NCBI GenBank assembly: GCA_024278955.1
Contig: JAJRSE010000009.1
Span: 1-44,612, forward strand
Length of the DNA: 44,612 nucleotides
Origin: Planctomycetota bacterium
GTDB taxonomy: Bacteria; Planctomycetota; Planctomycetia; Pirellulales; Lacipirellulaceae
Direction: 5' to 3'
Shown here piece after piece: positions 41,985-44,612 of this stretch (the first letter of the stretch is position 1; every line of letters starts with the position of its first letter). The position numbers and the translations under genes are program-made. Under the pieces are notes generated by a model. It was not told the origin of the DNA. It did not search any database and worked only from the letters and a program-made list of their open reading frames with translations.

Positions 41985-42379
41985 AACTTGCCCTGGCCCC
42001 TTGAAAGAACCAAATTGTCTAGCTTACGGCAATCTGTCTCCTTTTGCATTTACAGCCGTAGAAGCGGGTATTCTGGCTGTTGTCGCAACTCAATTCTGGT
42101 AGAACCACGCCTGGGATGATATCCTAAAGATAGGAAGCGTGGCGGAGTTCACTAGGTCAGGGAGGTCGTGTCCCTTCATGGATTAGGAGGTTGCTGAACG
42201 TAAGTCCGTAATTACACCAAAATATGATGAAACAAAGAAACCAGTCTTTTCTTTTGCCCCCTCGTTGAAGGGGCAAGTTATCTGTCCTTTCGTGGCGGAA
42301 CCTTGAAACTGCAGGGGACAATCCTGCGGCGTTTATGCTTTTGTGGTTTAACCCCTCATCAATTTCCCCGTGTTTATAA
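41985..42379. other. 395-nt gap with two hairpins upstream of the kinase
   Basis: No credible gene. One structured element pairs CCACGC (42105-42110) with GCGTGG (42137-42142), with an inner TCCTA-aaga-TAGGA helix. A second hairpin, TTGCCCC/GGGGCAA near 42254-42276, follows. An isolated AGGAGG near 42187 has no start codon at a useful distance. The region may be a long leader of the kinase message; no known RNA family is recognised. Confidence 0.4.
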
Positions 42380-43954
42380 ATGCCTAAAGCAGTGGCCGAA
42401 AGCTTTTTGGATCTCGTGAGGCGAAGTAAGTTGATCGAAAAAGATCAACTTGCGAAGTTTCTCGATGCCTACCGAAAACAGTATGGCGAAGAACTGCCTG
42501 AACGCCCCGAGGCGATTTCCGAAGCCTTGATCGAGGCGGACCTGCTTACCCAGTGGCAAGCCGAGAAACTTTTGGCCGGCAAGCATCGCGGGTTTATTCT
42601 TGGGAAATATAAGTTTCTGAGACAGCTTGGTCGCGGGGGCATGAGCACGGTTTATCTGGCCGAGCATATCCTGATGCGACGCAAGGTAGCGGTCAAGGTT
42701 TTGCCGCAGAACCGCGTGAACGACTCAACCTACCTCGAACGGTTTTACGTCGAAGCAAGGGCTGCTGCGAAGCTGGACGACCCGAATATCATTCGGACGT
42801 ATGACGTCGACTCGACGAGCGACGGAAAAACGCACTATCTGATCATGGAGTATGTGCCGGGGAAAGACCTGCACGTACTGGTCAAAGGCAGCGGTCGCCT
42901 CGACTACGATACGGCAGCCGACTACGTAGCGCAGATTGCTACCGGGCTTCAGCATGCCCACGAGATGGGACTGATCCACCGAGACATCAAACCGGCAAAT
43001 TGCCTGCTGGACAACAATGGCACTGTCAAGCTGCTCGACATGGGGCTCGCGCGATTGGTAGGCGATGAAGCTTCGTTGACACTTGATAACAACGAAAACG
43101 TGCTTGGCACGGCCGACTACCTTGCTCCCGAGCAAGCCCTTGATAGCCACAAGGCAGACTGCCGTGCCGATATCTATAGCCTTGGTTGTACACTTTACTA
43201 TTTGCTGACAGGGCATCCGCCGTTTCCCGAGGGTTCGATCACCGAACGCTTGATGAAGCATCAGCGAGAGACTCCTCCCAGTATCCTGAAAGAGCGCCCC
43301 GACGCCCCCCCTACGCTGCTCCACATCTGCGAAAAGATGATGCTCAAGGACCCGGATGAACGGTATCAAACCGCCGGCGATGTGGCTGAAAGGCTGACCG
43401 AGTGGCTGGCTGATCGTGGGCATGAGGTGGGCAACAGCGGGAAAAAATCGGGGACCGGCTCAGGAGTCGGCAGCGATGTTTTTCGCGGGTTTGCAGCTAC
43501 TTTTGCCAAGCAGTCGGACAGCCTCAGCGGGGTGAACCGAGCTGAACCTTCCGGTACAAAATTGCCACCTGAGAGCAAATCTAAGTCGAAGTCCAAAGTT
43601 CCGCTTGAGGATGAAGCAGACATTGGACTGGCACCGCTCGAAGAAGATCAGCCACCCGAGGAAGACTCCTTTGCACTGAGCGATATGGGAAATTCCTCGG
43701 GAAGCCTTGTCGAGGCACTAAAAGATACGGTAGCCGAGGGGCCTCGCAAGTCGCTGATCGAAGAGGCGATTGAGAAAAAAGAACAAGAAGAACAAATCAA
43801 CGCGCGGTTCGTCAGCTCTCCCGGCGAGATCAACCCTTTGCGTCCCCCTGGCTATGTCAATCCAAGGCAGGGGAATTCTGGTCTGCTCTTCGCAGCGATT
43901 GGCTTGGGTGTGCTGGTATTGGGAGTCGTTTTGTTTTTCGCTCTTAGCGGATAA
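42380..43954 (+). CDS. Planctomycete-type Ser/Thr protein kinase with C-terminal membrane anchor
   Basis: A 524-residue Hanks-type kinase. Residues 1-75 form a helical N-terminal domain (FLDLVRRSKLIEKDQL ... LLTQWQAEKLLAG) characteristic of planctomycete kinases. Kinase domain: glycine loop LGRGGMSTVY, K106 (VAVKVLP), catalytic H200-R-D202 (IHRDIKPAN), metal-binding D220 in a DMG variant of DFG, and GTADYLAPEQA. A long Ser/Lys/Glu linker leads to one C-terminal transmembrane helix at about 500-522. The start has no clear ribosome site. It converges on the His-rich protein gene across a terminator. Confidence 0.92.
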   Translation: MPKAVAESFLDLVRRSKLIEKDQLAKFLDAYRKQYGEELPERPEAISEALIEADLLTQWQAEKLLAGKHRGFILGKYKFLRQLGRGGMSTVYLAEHILMRRKVAVKVLPQNRVNDSTYLERFYVEARAAAKLDDPNIIRTYDVDSTSDGKTHYLIMEYVPGKDLHVLVKGSGRLDYDTAADYVAQIATGLQHAHEMGLIHRDIKPANCLLDNNGTVKLLDMGLARLVGDEASLTLDNNENVLGTADYLAPEQALDSHKADCRADIYSLGCTLYYLLTGHPPFPEGSITERLMKHQRETPPSILKERPDAPPTLLHICEKMMLKDPDERYQTAGDVAERLTEWLADRGHEVGNSGKKSGTGSGVGSDVFRGFAATFAKQSDSLSGVNRAEPSGTKLPPESKSKSKSKVPLEDEADIGLAPLEEDQPPEEDSFALSDMGNSSGSLVEALKDTVAEGPRKSLIEEAIEKKEQEEQINARFVSSPGEINPLRPPGYVNPRQGNSGLLFAAIGLGVLVLGVVLFFALSG

Positions 43955-43962
43955 CGCGGTTC

Positions 43963-43999
43963 AAAAAACCGGCCTCAAGCAAACTTGCCCAAGGCCGGT
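43963..43999 (-). terminator. Rho-independent terminator of the His-rich protein gene
   Basis: On the minus strand, an 8-bp GC-rich stem (ACCGGCCT/AGGCCGGT, with an inner CAAG/CTTG helix) is followed directly by TTTTTT. It lies 18 nt after the stop codon at 44017. Confidence 0.85.
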
Positions 44000-44016
44000 C
44001 GTGCGAGCGGCCACCT

Positions 44017-44358
44017 CTAGTGATGCCCACCGTATCCGTGATCCCAGTGGCCTGTTCGATGGTAATCAAAATGGCCGGGCACATAGTCGATGTGATTCCT
44101 ATGGGGTACATACCTGCCCGGATGATAATCGAAATGACTCGTGTTATGCCAGACATTTCGGCTTGGTGCATAGAAGGTTCTTCGGTAAGAAGTGTTGGCT
44201 CTAAAACCATGCGGTCGACCGATATCTAAATGCACATTCCTACCGCCGAGATGGATTCCAAAGCCTCGGAAACCGTGTGCAGCTTCCGCTACTCTCGCAT
44301 CGACCGACAACATGGCGAAAGCCGCGAGAGCTGCCAAGCTCAAAGTGAAATTTCTCAT
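44017..44358 (-). CDS. Small secreted histidine-rich protein
   Basis: A 113-residue protein with a signal peptide (MRNFTLSLAALAAFAMLSVDARVAEA) and a mature part very rich in His, Tyr and Pro. A repeating 'H-x-D-Y-x-P-G' pattern is visible in HFDYHPGRYVPHRNHIDYV and again near PGHFDYHRTGHWDHGYGGHH. Such a sequence suggests metal binding (Ni, Cu or Zn) or a structural cell-surface role; neither is proven. ATG 44358 is fixed by a strong AGGAGG site 8 nt upstream. It has its own terminator downstream, and an ISL3-type transposase gene lies 121 nt upstream. Confidence 0.82.
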   Translation of the reverse strand: MRNFTLSLAALAAFAMLSVDARVAEAAHGFRGFGIHLGGRNVHLDIGRPHGFRANTSYRRTFYAPSRNVWHNTSHFDYHPGRYVPHRNHIDYVPGHFDYHRTGHWDHGYGGHH

Positions 44359-44478
44359 AACTAGTTCCTCCTTTTGTGAGAGGGGCAGCTGGGTCAAGTC
44401 GCTAGCCCCGATACCTTGTAAGAGTTGCAATTCGCGTGCCAAAACAACAAAACCCTTGAGAATAGACGTATTTCGGGT

Positions 44479-44612
44479 TCATCCGACTAAAGCGTACTTA
44501 GTTTGATGGAGGGCGAGGATTTTGAGTTTGAAGAATTCATGATCGCGAAATCCGTAGGCTTGTCGTTTCATGGTTTTTATTTTGTTGTTGGTCCCTTCGA
44601 GCGGACCGGTGG
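44479..44612 (-). mobile_element. ISL3-family transposase, C-terminal end (cut by window edge)
   Basis: The minus strand encodes TGPLEGTNNKIKTMKRQA, then YGFRDHEFFKLKILALHQ and TKYALVG before a stop at 44479. This is the very conserved C-terminus of ISL3-family DDE transposases, including the catalytic-region 'EGTNNKIK' motif. Forty-three residues are visible; the rest lies beyond position 44612. No terminal repeat of the element could be identified in the 121 nt between this stop and the His-rich gene. Confidence 0.9.

Noticed and set aside
42254..42276. TTGCCCC/GGGGCAA hairpin as a terminator of the lipid operon
   Set aside because: It lies about 270 nt past the operon end and is not followed by a U-run on the plus strand.

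Overview
The window looks like chromosomal DNA of a planctomycete, probably of the Pirellulales. This is an inference from gene content: two Hanks-type Ser/Thr kinases (one with the planctomycetal N-terminal extension), a PEP-CTERM protein, a Cys-type sulfatase, an ECF-like sigma factor, a YHS-like repeat protein, and many planctomycete-style conserved proteins of unknown function. Gene density is ordinary, strands alternate in short blocks, and several intergenic gaps hold self-complementary repeats.

Layout. 1-4200: repeat hairpin, transmembrane Ser/Thr kinase, hemL (tetrapyrrole synthesis) and convergent tsaB. 4451-4523: tRNA-Arg(CCT). 4744-9963 (minus): RecQ helicase, a secreted protein, myo-inositol oxygenase and a medium-chain dehydrogenase; the last three may form an inositol/sugar-acid module. 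10015-14039: a possible gene remnant, a Cys-containing small protein coupled to a lipoprotein-like LolA-type protein, a small CxxC protein, a hairpin-rich gap, an HNH protein and a 7Fe ferredoxin sharing a bidirectional terminator. 14448-20540: a long perfect inverted repeat, sigma factor, GNAT, PEP-CTERM protein, leuB, sulfatase and miaE. 20758-26686: an inverted repeat, a DUF547 protein, two coupled glycosyltransferases, a YHS-like repeat protein and a zinc-finger membrane protein. 26834-32902 (minus): a Crp/Fnr regulator, dihydroorotase, Y-family polymerase, HAD phosphatase and a multi-pass membrane protein. 33020-33569: a ParE/RelE-type toxin-antitoxin pair with a possibly leaderless transcript. 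33606-34967: a solute-binding-like lipoprotein.

35123-41984 (plus) is the most interesting region. It is a co-directional cluster of ketoacyl-ACP synthase, acyl carrier protein, two CrtI/phytoene-desaturase-like FAD oxidoreductases, a FabZ-like dehydratase and a FabI-like enoyl reductase. It reads as a dedicated route for building and desaturating or isomerising an unusual ACP-bound acyl chain, and it recalls the gene sets proposed for anammox ladderane lipids. The three large gaps inside it all hold foldable DNA: a 24-nt inverted repeat, an IS200/RAYT-like Y1 transposase bracketed by two matching REP/BIME-like arrays, and a heptad-repeat hairpin. 42380-44612: a second Ser/Thr kinase, a His-rich secreted protein with a clear terminator, and the C-terminal end of an ISL3-type transposase cut by the window edge.
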